From: a virus
Virus record (IMG/VR): IMGVR_UViG_3300030389_001291
Location: 1 to 59,520 of that record
Length of the DNA: 59,520 nucleotides
Reading direction: 5' to 3' (one strand)
This document shows positions 32,116 to 40,544 of the stretch, piece by piece. Position numbers and translations under genes: made by a program. Below the pieces are notes generated by a model. It made no database searches, had not been told where the DNA came from, and saw nothing but the letters and a program-made list of their open reading frames with translations. Numbering within the stretch: position 1 is the stretch's first letter; every line of letters starts with the position of its first letter.

Positions 32116-33254
32116 TAATCACTTTGCCTTATAGTTATTATAGAATCTCCACCACCATTAATTTTTACTATATTTGATATACCATCTTGTATAAAAATAA
32201 CTGTATATGAGCCATTTGTATCAATATTTAATTGTACACTTTCACTTATACTTCTTTGTAATTTAATTACATCACCTTGTATTAGTGTAGTTATTTGTGT
32301 ATCAGGGTCTTTACCTAATAAAGTGCCAGTTATTTGAGTTGATGTTGCTTCAGCTAATTGGTCCTCTTCTTCTTGTATATCTAATTCATCAAGCACATTT
32401 AATAAATCTTCAAGAAAATTAACATCAAGATAATTTATATCTAATTCTGTAAATTCTAAACTATCATCTTTTAAATAATCTTCTGCAAGATAATCTATAT
32501 CTAAATCATTAAAATCTAATACACTATCTGTTTGTGAAGTTATGTTTTCTTCTTCTATTACATCTTCTTCTTTAGGTGGTGTAACAATTAACATATTGTC
32601 AATAATGTCTAAAGATAAATCTAATATAACAGGCTTAGTTGGAGCAGACTCAAATACACTTACTGTAGTTGCTTCATAAGGTTTATTTAATATAACAGTA
32701 CCCATTGCTGTAACTACCTCTATTTCGCCACTAGAAAGTCCTAGAGCATCAGGTAGCAAAATTATAAGGCTACGCCCTAGTTCATCAACTGTAGCTGTAA
32801 AATCAGTTCCTCGTATAGCTATATTTGCTGTAGGTGTTTTTAATTCTATATTTTGTTTATCTATACGATTTAAATTGCCTGTAATAAATCTAGCTGTTCC
32901 AAGACCAAAAGTAAGAGCCATTTTTGCTTTTGATGGGTCTGGGTCATAAATATACTCATCAATTACTAATTGTGAATGTTCTGTTAGTTTTACAGTTGAG
33001 TCATCAAGAAATGTTATTGCCATTCTGCCATTAGTAGTAATAGCTTCATCATTACTTTGTATAGCAAATTTTAAATCTGCTTCATAAGATTTATCTCTTA
33101 CTATTTGGGCATTACCATTTAGTTCAGATATATCTCCAATATCAACAGCTTGTGCTTGTACCTTGGTCGTTTTGAACAACGCACACAGTACCACTATTGC
33201 CAACAGATGTAATTTTAAGCCAATCTGCAACCAATGTTGAACCTTGTGTAACAT
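32115..33254 (-). CDS. Secreted FecR-domain protein
   Basis: 379 aa from the ATG at 33254: a signal peptide (hydrophobic KLHLLAIVVLCALF, cleavage after QAQA), then a FecR-type beta domain (DIGDISELNGNAQIVRD, STVKLTEHSQLVIDEY, IRGTDFTATVD), an acidic segment with repeated LDINYL or LDIDYL units (about 230-285) and a C-terminal beta domain. FecR domains sense or transmit periplasmic signals; the next gene is the CHASE2 cyclase. Its first 113 nt, encoding the signal peptide, overlap the end of the curlin-like gene in another frame. An upstream TTG/ATG start at 33305 is possible but would put 17 polar residues before the signal. Confidence 0.8.
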   Translation of the reverse strand: MLHKVQHWLQIGLKLHLLAIVVLCALFKTTKVQAQAVDIGDISELNGNAQIVRDKSYEADLKFAIQSNDEAITTNGRMAITFLDDSTVKLTEHSQLVIDEYIYDPDPSKAKMALTFGLGTARFITGNLNRIDKQNIELKTPTANIAIRGTDFTATVDELGRSLIILLPDALGLSSGEIEVVTAMGTVILNKPYEATTVSVFESAPTKPVILDLSLDIIDNMLIVTPPKEEDVIEEENITSQTDSVLDFNDLDIDYLAEDYLKDDSLEFTELDINYLDVNFLEDLLNVLDELDIQEEEDQLAEATSTQITGTLLGKDPDTQITTLIQGDVIKLQRSISESVQLNIDTNGSYTVIFIQDGISNIVKINGGGDSIITIRQSD

Positions 33255-33858
33255 TAAATGTTCTGCTGTTTCCTGTTTGGTCAAGATAGAAATATCCACC
33301 TGCATATCCGCTTCCTGTAAAGTTTACTGTGTTGCTATCTCCATCTACATCTACATAGTTGGTTGCACCATCATAATTAATATCAAAATCAAATGTATTG
33401 CTATCGCCTTGTATTATCCAATCTAAATCTAATGTAGCTGCTAGTGCAGATGTACCTGTATCTAAAGTAAAAGTATTAGAATTACCTGTTGTATCTACAT
33501 TGTAATTAGAACTATCAATACCATAAGTATCTGTTGGGTCGCCTTGAATTGTAAATGTATTACTATCTCCATCAAATTCAAAAAATCCTGTAATACTATC
33601 TCCAAAAATATCTCCAAGAAATTTATTACTATTACCTATTTGATTAATATCTAAAGTAAGATTTAAACCATCTAGGTCTAATGCTGTTAATGTTCCTGCT
33701 ACAGAATTTAATCCGCCTATAATATTAGAATTACCTAATTGTTCTAAATCTATATTTGCTGTTGCACCAGATTGGTCAACATATATTTCATTATCAGCCC
33801 CGTATATTGGCAATGCACTCAGCATCACAATCAAGCTGATTAATTTTAGTTTCATCAT
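33142..33858 (-). CDS. Curlin-like secreted repeat protein
   Basis: 238 aa. Signal peptide KLKLISLIVMLSALPIYGA, then repeats of the curlin type spaced by about 20-30 residues: VDQSGATANI, LEQLGNSNII, INQIGNSNKF, GDSNTF (several), VDVDGDSNTVNF and LDQTGNSRTF. The Q-x-G-x-(S/A)-N spacing is that of CsgA/CsgB amyloid subunits, though many repeats have Asp in place of Gln. It lies next to csgG and csgF, its expected secretion partners. Likely exported as an amyloid-like or surface fibre. Confidence 0.75.
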   Translation of the reverse strand: MMKLKLISLIVMLSALPIYGADNEIYVDQSGATANIDLEQLGNSNIIGGLNSVAGTLTALDLDGLNLTLDINQIGNSNKFLGDIFGDSITGFFEFDGDSNTFTIQGDPTDTYGIDSSNYNVDTTGNSNTFTLDTGTSALAATLDLDWIIQGDSNTFDFDINYDGATNYVDVDGDSNTVNFTGSGYAGGYFYLDQTGNSRTFNVTQGSTLVADWLKITSVGNSGTVCVVQNDQGTSTSC

Positions 33859-34648
33859 ATTTCCAATAACCTCTCTCAATTCCTGTGTAAATTATATTTA
33901 AAATACCTGTTTCTACTGCTTTTTGTAAAGCTATAGAAACACTTTCATTTTCTGCAATACCACCTTCAACTTCTACTAATTCTGTTCCAGCTTCAATAAA
34001 ACGAAAAATGTCTTGCGATATATTTGTAGAGACAATACTTTTAGATACTAAAGTTTCTATTAATACTTCTCCAGTAGATACTGAAACTAACCTTAATGAT
34101 ATAGTTACTGTATCTTCTCTATATTGTTTGCTAGTACCTATTCCTAAATATCTAGCACCTAATCCTCCAGATTTAAGATTAGCTTCATAGCTAATTACTC
34201 CACCTTCAATGATTAGTCCAGCAAATAATAAGGGTTGCATCTTATTATCTTCTTTAAACTCTTGTCTTGTACTTCTTATTAGCTGTCTTTCTTTGGTTAA
34301 ATTATCTAAACCAACTCTTTCAACAACTGTAAAAAATTCTCCATTTGCTGCGTGTTTTAATGCTCTAATTAAAAAAGCTTCTGGAGCTTGTGTTATAGCT
34401 GTACTAAATAAAGCAAAAGAACTATTACTTTTTCTTTGTCCTGTTAAATCTCTAAAGCTATTTGGATATACAGCTATAGAAGGTTTTACTTTTGCAGGAG
34501 ATAAATTTTTAAGTTCTTCTGATTGTAAATCTAATATTGCACTAGATTCAATATTTTTTGTTAATGCTAAATCTTTGTTTTCATTTAATACAGCACAGCT
34601 AGAAAGTAAAATTACCGACAGGCAAAGAAATCGTTGTAATATTTCCAT
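33794..34648 (-). CDS. csgG: CsgG curli secretion channel lipoprotein
   Basis: 284 aa. Lipoprotein signal with lipobox LLSSC (Cys about residue 18). CsgG family motifs: IAVYPNSFRDLTGQRK, FTVVERVGLDNLTKERQLIR, IIEGGVISYEANLKSGGLGA followed by RYLGIG, and LRLVSVSTGEVL. CsgG forms a nonameric outer-membrane pore for curlin export. Length and order match bacterial CsgG, with a short extra C-terminus carrying CDAEC. Overlaps csgF by 50 nt and the curlin-like gene by 65 nt. Confidence 0.93.
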   Translation of the reverse strand: MEILQRFLCLSVILLSSCAVLNENKDLALTKNIESSAILDLQSEELKNLSPAKVKPSIAVYPNSFRDLTGQRKSNSSFALFSTAITQAPEAFLIRALKHAANGEFFTVVERVGLDNLTKERQLIRSTRQEFKEDNKMQPLLFAGLIIEGGVISYEANLKSGGLGARYLGIGTSKQYREDTVTISLRLVSVSTGEVLIETLVSKSIVSTNISQDIFRFIEAGTELVEVEGGIAENESVSIALQKAVETGILNIIYTGIERGYWKYDETKINQLDCDAECIANIRG

Positions 34649-35099
34649 CTTGGTCCGTTATAGTTAGTGTTATTATCCCATCAACAACTTTGTATGTAAT
34701 TGTATTTCCCTCTAATGTTAGAGTACCTTCTGTGCTTGGTGTTTCACCAAATAAATTTTCTACAAGTTGTCTTGATAGTTGTGCATAAATTCTTGATTCT
34801 AAATTTCTTATAAATCTAGCTAATGTTGTATTTTCTTTATCTCTTTCTATTTGTTCCTGTAAAGCTTTTATTTCAGCTCTAAGTGCTTCTTTACGATTAA
34901 ACTCTTGATTTTCTATTGTAAGATAATGTGCTGATGTTCCTACTCCACTAAAACTAGGATTTTTAAATTTAAAAACTATTTCATCAGCTTTTATATTTAT
35001 AGCTAAAATACCAAAAAATAAAATTAAACCTATAAATAAAAGACCTATAGTAATTCTATATTTTTCTACTTCGTGTTTATCAATCTTTTCTTTGGTCAT
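34599..35099 (-). CDS. csgF: CsgF-like curli assembly factor
   Basis: 166 aa from the ATG at 35099. A cytoplasmic N-tail, a hydrophobic segment (about 18-37) and a likely cleavage before DEIVFKFKNPSFSG, which mirrors the mature N-terminus of CsgF that plugs the CsgG pore. Middle helices (about 70-110) and a C-terminal beta part (GIITLTITDQDGNITTISLP) also fit CsgF. It overlaps the preceding XhlA-like gene by 20 nt. Confidence 0.85.
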   Translation of the reverse strand: MTKEKIDKHEVEKYRITIGLLFIGLILFFGILAINIKADEIVFKFKNPSFSGVGTSAHYLTIENQEFNRKEALRAEIKALQEQIERDKENTTLARFIRNLESRIYAQLSRQLVENLFGETPSTEGTLTLEGNTITYKVVDGIITLTITDQDGNITTISLPVGNFTF

Positions 35100-35430
35100 C
35101 TCTATCCGCCTTAGCAATTTTATTGCTATCTATAAGTTGTGGTACTCCTAATATAGTTTTAACTAAAGTATCTTGTCGTATTATTTCATTATCTAAACTA
35201 CGCACTCTATCTATTAATGCTACTAATATTCCATGTTGTGAATCAAGTTTTGTGCCTAGTCTTTCTTCTAATGCTGCTATTTGACTTTCAACTTTTTCAT
35301 CAACAGTATCTAATTTAGTTTCCATACCATCAACAATACGCATTATAAGTTTATAAATGAACCAACCAAGACCAAGAGCTGCTGCAATAGGAAAACCAAC
35401 TTCTTGTATTAAAGTAACAGCTGATTCCAT
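35080..35430 (-). CDS. Membrane coiled-coil protein, possible second holin (XhlA-like)
   Basis: 116 aa. One N-terminal membrane segment (VGFPIAAALGLGWFIYKLIM) followed by a coiled coil (VDEKVESQIAALEERLGTKL). This layout is common in phage lysis modules (XhlA/BhlA-like). Function by context only; it directly precedes csgF. Confidence 0.65.
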   Translation of the reverse strand: MESAVTLIQEVGFPIAAALGLGWFIYKLIMRIVDGMETKLDTVDEKVESQIAALEERLGTKLDSQHGILVALIDRVRSLDNEIIRQDTLVKTILGVPQLIDSNKIAKADRDDQRKD

Positions 35431-35810
35431 TAAAAATCACCCCAAACTTTTTTCTTTTTTCCTCCATCATATTCTACAGCATGACCTTCTGTTATTAATA
35501 CTTGACACATATCTCTACCATCTTCTGTATAAGGTATGCCTAAGATACGACCATATTTACCTTTACCTAAAGATTTAACTTTTATTTTTCCTATGCAAAG
35601 TTCTTTTAATCTTTCTTTTGCAGCAAGACCAAGTTTCTTTTCTGCTAAATCTCTAGTTCTACTTTCTGGTGTATCAATGCCTGATAATCTAATACGCTGT
35701 TTATGTAGCTTTACATCAAAGCCTAAATCAAGACAACAATCAAATGTATCTCCATCTACAACTCTTTCTAATGTAGCATTATAAACAAATGCATCTGGTG
35801 ATTTAGCCAT
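35430..35810 (-). CDS. Thermonuclease-family (SNase) nuclease
   Basis: 126 aa. SNase fold motifs: RVVDGDTFDCCLDLGF, IRLSGIDTPESRT and KYGRILG with the conserved Arg/Asp/Glu set. No signal peptide, so it acts inside the cell or in the virion, maybe on host DNA. One-base overlaps with both neighbours. Confidence 0.85.
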   Translation of the reverse strand: MAKSPDAFVYNATLERVVDGDTFDCCLDLGFDVKLHKQRIRLSGIDTPESRTRDLAEKKLGLAAKERLKELCIGKIKVKSLGKGKYGRILGIPYTEDGRDMCQVLITEGHAVEYDGGKKKKVWGDF

Positions 35811-36052
35811 TATCTTTTTTTTCCTTTATGCAAACCATGTTTTGCGTGTTGTTTACCTGCTCTTGTAGCTGCTCTTTTTTTTCTATTAGCTGCTGCAAGT
35901 TTTCTTCTTCCTTTTGGTGTAGATTTTAATCTATCTATTTGTGCTTTTGGAGCATATACTTCACCTGTCTCAGATGATTTCTTGCCACTAGGAGTAGTCC
36001 ATTTTTGACTTGTCCATCTTTTTAAACTTTTTTGAGATTTTTTTAATGGCAT
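35810..36052 (-). CDS. Small basic protein (DUF5872-like)
   Basis: 80 aa, very basic, with SLKRWTSQKWTTPSGKK at the N-terminus and a Lys/Arg-rich end. Short proteins of this pattern are common in marine phages and giant viruses (family name from memory). Probably nucleic-acid-binding. Confidence 0.65.
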   Translation of the reverse strand: MPLKKSQKSLKRWTSQKWTTPSGKKSSETGEVYAPKAQIDRLKSTPKGRRKLAAANRKKRAATRAGKQHAKHGLHKGKKR

Positions 36053-36738
36053 TAATCTTCCTTATTATTATCATTATATAAATTATCAAATACTTGATTA
36101 ACATCTAAAGTATAATCTAAATCAGATTTACTATAATGAATATGTTGTGAGGGTTTAAAATCTGGAGCACCTTCTCCTAGTTCAAATTGTGCAGGTCTTG
36201 TAACTCTAACTCTATTATTTGGTAAAGCTACTATATTACCTGTCCATTTACCTGCATCTAATAATTCAATTACATGATTTTGTTTATGTTGTGCAGGGTC
36301 ATCAGATGTATCAGACTTTGTATAATCTACAGTAAAATAATATTTTGCAGGATAAAATTTACCATCTATTTTTGCTAACCAAGGACATGGAGTACAATTT
36401 TCTAAAACATATACACTATGTGTACGAGATGCACAATCCCAAGGTTGAGCCTCCCATACTTCCATAGGTTCTGCCCATTCTTCAAAAGGAGTATCACCTA
36501 CAAGAGCTGTAATCGGCATCCTTGCCCACATTGCTCCACCATGAACATTTGGTTCATCTGTATCGTAAGTTTCTGCACCTGTAAAAATTACTTGAAAAGA
36601 TAAACATCTTTTTGGAATTGTTGTAACTCCAATAACCATAGCGTGTAAAAATTCACCATGATATTTTTCGTGATTGTGTGTATATTCTTTTCTAACCCAA
36701 CACTTAAAATAAGGTATGCTACTTTGTAAATAAGCCAT
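36052..36738 (-). CDS. Conserved phage protein, possibly structural (228 aa)
   Basis: Contains HGEFLHAMVIGVTTIPKRCL and HGGAMWARMPITALVGD, a pattern I recall in cyanophage and pelagiphage genomes as a conserved hypothetical. Cys-rich centre (CTPCPWLAKIDGKFYPA). No enzyme motif is assigned. Confidence 0.7.
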   Translation of the reverse strand: MAYLQSSIPYFKCWVRKEYTHNHEKYHGEFLHAMVIGVTTIPKRCLSFQVIFTGAETYDTDEPNVHGGAMWARMPITALVGDTPFEEWAEPMEVWEAQPWDCASRTHSVYVLENCTPCPWLAKIDGKFYPAKYYFTVDYTKSDTSDDPAQHKQNHVIELLDAGKWTGNIVALPNNRVRVTRPAQFELGEGAPDFKPSQHIHYSKSDLDYTLDVNQVFDNLYNDNNKED

Positions 36739-36921
36739 TTACTTATATCCACCACCTGCTTTTTTATAAGCTTTTGCTAACATCTGTGCTTTCCTTGCTG
36801 ACCATTGTCCAGGTCTGCCACCTTTACCACCAGCTTTTATTCTATTAAATATACGCTTACGCATACCTGGTTTAGTATAATTACCAGCTTTATTTACTGT
36901 TGATTTTTTTGCTCTACCCAT
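36739..36921 (-). CDS. Small basic conserved protein (60 aa)
   Basis: MGRAKKSTVNKAGNYTKPGM, then a Lys/Arg/Gly-rich body ending in KKAGGGYK. Frequently seen as a short basic protein in marine phage late regions. The ATG at 36921 overlaps the upstream gene's stop; the longer frame has no supported start. Confidence 0.65.
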   Translation of the reverse strand: MGRAKKSTVNKAGNYTKPGMRKRIFNRIKAGGKGGRPGQWSARKAQMLAKAYKKAGGGYK

Positions 36922-37103
36922 TATATAAACCTCGCTAAAAATACTACACCAACAATAAAAGGATAAACTGCCCAAATCATATTATCTAATTTATCAAATC
37001 TTTTAGAGCCATCTTCTAAGCGTTTATCTATACTTTTATATATAGCTGCACATTCTTTTTCATGTGATTCTATGGCATTTAAAGCATCTTTAATTGTTGT
37101 CAT
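36921..37103 (-). CDS. Small membrane protein with C-terminal anchor (60 aa)
   Basis: A polar helix (IESHEKECAAIYKSIDKRLE) followed by one C-terminal membrane segment (MIWAVYPFIVGVVFLARF). Typical of small phage lysis or spanin-like accessories. Coupled to its neighbours. Confidence 0.65.
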   Translation of the reverse strand: MTTIKDALNAIESHEKECAAIYKSIDKRLEDGSKRFDKLDNMIWAVYPFIVGVVFLARFI

Positions 37104-37264
37104 TATTTATCTTTGGCTTTGCCTATATTTAAAGCACACCAGTCAATTACACGATAAATGTAACTAAACCAATGGTCATCTTTTGGAGTAGGTGTTATTG
37201 CTGCTATAACTGAAGCTATAGATATAATTGCAGTTATCCATACTAATATATTAAGTATTGTCAT
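37103..37264 (-). CDS. Small membrane protein (53 aa), lysis-type
   Basis: An N-terminal membrane segment (ILNILVWITAIISIASVIAA) followed by a TPTPKDDHWFSYIYRVIDW stretch. The PTPKDD motif after a membrane segment is common in small phage lysis-module proteins. TAATG overlap with the next gene; its start lies 14 nt inside the previous gene. Confidence 0.65.
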   Translation of the reverse strand: MTILNILVWITAIISIASVIAAITPTPKDDHWFSYIYRVIDWCALNIGKAKDK

Positions 37265-37457
37265 TTTTTGTTTCTCCCTCTTTAGAGTTATTATTTATTT
37301 TAGCTGTTTCTTCAGCATAAAGATTAGTAAATACAGATAAACCTGCTTTTACTTGGTCTATTTGAAAATTTAAAGTAGCTAATTTTTGATTTAAATCGTC
37401 AATTTGAGCTTGACAATATTTCTGTTCATTTGTTAATTCTATTTCTTTTTTTGACAT
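37251..37457 (-). CDS. Small coiled-coil protein (68 aa)
   Basis: Heptad pattern across ALTNEQ-type residues 8-45 (CQAQIDDLNQKLATLNFQID), then an Asn/Lys-rich tail. Function unknown; lies in the fibre-to-lysis interval. Confidence 0.6.
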   Translation of the reverse strand: MSKKEIELTNEQKYCQAQIDDLNQKLATLNFQIDQVKAGLSVFTNLYAEETAKINNNSKEGETKNDNT

Positions 37458-37515
37458 AATTAATCCTATAAATAAGTATTAATTATAATGCAATTTGCTA
37501 TCAAAGTGAAATCTA

Positions 37516-37791
37516 TTAATTAGCTGCTATATATGCTTTACCTGTAGTAATAGCATTTGTGCAATCAGTTTTTTTACTACTTGATGACCCTTTAACATTA
37601 GGTGTATCGTCATCACTATCAACAGGTGCGTATTCTAAAATAGTTTCTAAATGGTCAACATTTCTTTGCACCATTTCATTTATTTCAGTTTGTGTCATAC
37701 CTTCAACATTCCAACTGCCGCCATTTACGCCATTAATTAAATTAACGCTATCCATAGCGTGGTTTAAACATTCTGTTACTGTTTGTGCCAT
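37516..37791 (-). CDS. Small acidic protein next to the tail fibre (91 aa)
   Basis: A short acidic protein with Trp in GGSWNVEGMTQTEINEMV, and a Ser-rich linker. It starts 1 nt after the tail-fibre gene, so it may be a fibre accessory or chaperone. Not recognised. Confidence 0.6.
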   Translation of the reverse strand: MAQTVTECLNHAMDSVNLINGVNGGSWNVEGMTQTEINEMVQRNVDHLETILEYAPVDSDDDTPNVKGSSSSKKTDCTNAITTGKAYIAAN

Positions 37792-37792
37792 T

Positions 37793-40525
37793 TTATTCTC
37801 CTTGGTTTAATTTAGCTTTTAATTCTTCTACTTGTGTAGAAAGTTCTTGTACTGCTTTAATTAATGGAAATACAAACATACTTTCACTAATCATTTGCAT
37901 ACCATCTTTTTCTTCAGACCAACCAGAAAACTCATCAATACCAAGTTTATCAAGAACTAATTTAACTTCTTGTGCGACTAAACCATGTTGTAAATCTTCT
38001 GTGTTTCTTTCTGAATGTTCACATCTAAGTTCTTCTGGTACATCTTCTTGTTTTTTCCAGTTGTATGTAACTGTTCTTAACTGATTTATAAAATCTAAAC
38101 CTAAACTATTATCTTCTATATTTTCTTTAAGTCTTTCATCTGAACTGTGTGTCCATGTAGCATTAGAACCCCATGTATTAGTAATAAATGTACTACCACT
38201 ACCAATTTTAATTGTGTTACCTGCTGTAGCACTTAAAGATGTGCCGAATGTAAATCTACTACCAGCATCGCCAGTATCAACATCATTACTAAAACCTACA
38301 GATACATTACTACTTCCTGTTGTTAATGAATCATAATTATTATGCCCAATTAAAGTATTGTTAGCACCAGTTGTAACATTCATTCCTGCCCTATGACCCA
38401 TAGCTACATTATTGCCTGATGTAGTCAAATCCTCTAAACACTCAAACCCAATAGCAATATTTGAATCACCTGTAGTACATGAAAGTAAAGAATTAGAGCC
38501 AATAGCTACATTACCACCACCTGATGTTGTTAATGCACTCATAGCTGCATAGCCTAAAGCTGTATTACTGCCACTTGTTGTACAGGCATCAAGAGCAAAA
38601 GTACCAACTGCTACATTTTGAGTTCCTGTAGTGTTTGATAATAAAGAGTTAAACCCAACTGCTACATTGTTATTTGCTGTGGTGTTTGCATTTAAGGCTT
38701 GTGAACCTAAAGCTGTATTTTGAGCTCCTGTTGTAGTTAAATCAAGAGCATGATAACCAACAGCAGTATTATTATTTGCTGTGGTATTTGCAGATAAAGC
38801 TCCTTTTCCAACTGCGGTATTTTGTGTACCTGTTGTATTTAATGTAAGAGCAACAAGACCTATAGCAGTATTATTACTTGCTGTTGTGTTGGCTTCTAAT
38901 GCTTTTTGCCCTACTGCTACATTTTGTTCTCCAGTCGTATTAGCTGCCATACAATCCATTCCAACAGCAACATTATTTTGACCTGTAGTATTCGCATTTA
39001 ATGCTGTTGAACCAACAGCCACATTTTGAGTACCTGTAGTATTTGCTTCTAAACATTTAAAACCAAGTGCTGTATTTTCATTAGCAGTTGTATTAGCTTC
39101 TAAGGCATCTTTACCTATTGCAGTATTAGATGTACCTGTAGTATTTGCACTAAGTGCTTTATAACCTACTGCTGTATTGTCTCCAGCAGTCGTGTTTGCA
39201 TCTAAAGATTTATCGCCAATAGCTGTATTTCCAGCACCAGTAGTATTTACCAGTAAAGCGTTGTACCCAACTGCTGTATTGTTATCAGCAGTTGTATTAG
39301 CATTAAGTGCTTGTGAACCTATACCTGTATTATATTGACCTGTTGTTGTTTGTTCTAACGCAGTAAAACCTACTGCTGTGTTATGGTTAGCATCATCATT
39401 ATTTTGTGTATCTAAAGCAAAGTAACCTACAGCTGTTGACCTGCTTCCTGTATCTTCTGCGTTAAGAGCATTATATCCAATAGCAACATTGAAATCACCA
39501 GTAGTGATTGCAGCACCAGCATTAGAGCCTATGGCAACATTTCTAGTTCCACCACTTGCTATTGATGCACCAGCACCATCACCTAATCTTACATTGTTAC
39601 TTCCAGGTGTGCTTGTAATAATTTGACCAACAAAAGTAGCATTACCCCCTTCTGACATATCAAGAGTAAGAGCAGTTATTTCACTAGAACCATCAATTCC
39701 ATTGAACATAATATCTTTATCTGCTACAGGTGCTAGTATTAAAAGATTATTGCTATTATCTACAAACCTGCCCCATTCTGTACCAGCGTGTTTTAATCTT
39801 ATATCTGCACCATCAGTATCAAGAATAATATCTCCACCAGCATCTATTGTAAAATCACCTGCATCCGAAATAGTAGAGCCATCAATGGTTATATCATCTA
39901 CTGTAAGTGTTGTAAGAGTTCCAAGACTTGTAATATTTGGTTGTGCTGCTGTACCAAGTGTTCCTATAATACTTTGTGCAAATGTTACTTGCCCACCATC
40001 AGCTATAGTCATGGCATCATCTCCATCAGTATATTCTATAAGAGGAGTTTGAATGGAAGAACTGGTTTCAATGATACCACTTGTTTGTAAATTTAATGCA
40101 GCAAAAGCATCTATAACTGCTGCTCCTGAACCTGCTCCATCAGAATAAACTACTCTAGTTTTACCAGAAGGTATTGTTACATTAGAACCACTACCTTGTG
40201 ATATATTTATTGATTGAGAACCTGATGTTGCATTTTCTATAATCCATACTTTAGATACAGTATTAGGTGCAATAGTAAGTGTTCTTGTAGCAGATAAACT
40301 ACCAGATGAAGTAACTTTTAAATAAAGACTTCTTACTGGGTCTGTTGCTCCATCAGCTATAGTAGTTGTTACATCAGCATCAGAACTAAAAGATGCTTCT
40401 GTGCCATAACTAAAAGCTTCTGCAATTAGTTCTAAATTTGTATTTGTAGTATCACCCCATGTTCCACTAGCATCGCCAGTAGCCATTTCGTTTAATCTTA
40501 AATCATTTACATATGAACTTGCCAT
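37793..40525 (-). CDS. Tail fibre with YadA-like head repeats and S74 chaperone
   Basis: 910 aa. A conserved N-terminal virion-binding part (ASSYVNDLRLNEMATGDASG), a beta domain, then about 25 repeats of 14-16 residues such as NTAVGYNALLVNTTG and NTAIGKDALEANTTA (Hep/Hag, YadA-head type, about 330-760), and a C-terminal S74 intramolecular chaperone with the cleavage signature SDERLKENIE. This is the main receptor-binding fibre; the repeats allow length variation. GGGAAAA ribosome-binding region and an ATGGC start like other virion genes. Confidence 0.92.
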   Translation of the reverse strand: MASSYVNDLRLNEMATGDASGTWGDTTNTNLELIAEAFSYGTEASFSSDADVTTTIADGATDPVRSLYLKVTSSGSLSATRTLTIAPNTVSKVWIIENATSGSQSINISQGSGSNVTIPSGKTRVVYSDGAGSGAAVIDAFAALNLQTSGIIETSSSIQTPLIEYTDGDDAMTIADGGQVTFAQSIIGTLGTAAQPNITSLGTLTTLTVDDITIDGSTISDAGDFTIDAGGDIILDTDGADIRLKHAGTEWGRFVDNSNNLLILAPVADKDIMFNGIDGSSEITALTLDMSEGGNATFVGQIITSTPGSNNVRLGDGAGASIASGGTRNVAIGSNAGAAITTGDFNVAIGYNALNAEDTGSRSTAVGYFALDTQNNDDANHNTAVGFTALEQTTTGQYNTGIGSQALNANTTADNNTAVGYNALLVNTTGAGNTAIGDKSLDANTTAGDNTAVGYKALSANTTGTSNTAIGKDALEANTTANENTALGFKCLEANTTGTQNVAVGSTALNANTTGQNNVAVGMDCMAANTTGEQNVAVGQKALEANTTASNNTAIGLVALTLNTTGTQNTAVGKGALSANTTANNNTAVGYHALDLTTTGAQNTALGSQALNANTTANNNVAVGFNSLLSNTTGTQNVAVGTFALDACTTSGSNTALGYAAMSALTTSGGGNVAIGSNSLLSCTTGDSNIAIGFECLEDLTTSGNNVAMGHRAGMNVTTGANNTLIGHNNYDSLTTGSSNVSVGFSNDVDTGDAGSRFTFGTSLSATAGNTIKIGSGSTFITNTWGSNATWTHSSDERLKENIEDNSLGLDFINQLRTVTYNWKKQEDVPEELRCEHSERNTEDLQHGLVAQEVKLVLDKLGIDEFSGWSEEKDGMQMISESMFVFPLIKAVQELSTQVEELKAKLNQGE

Positions 40526-40544
40526 AATTTTTCCCTTTTATTAA

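Noticed and set aside
37793-40525. CRISPR-like regular repeats at 38.2-39.6 kb
   Set aside because: They are degenerate 40-50-bp coding repeats of the tail fibre in frame, not identical repeats with unique spacers.
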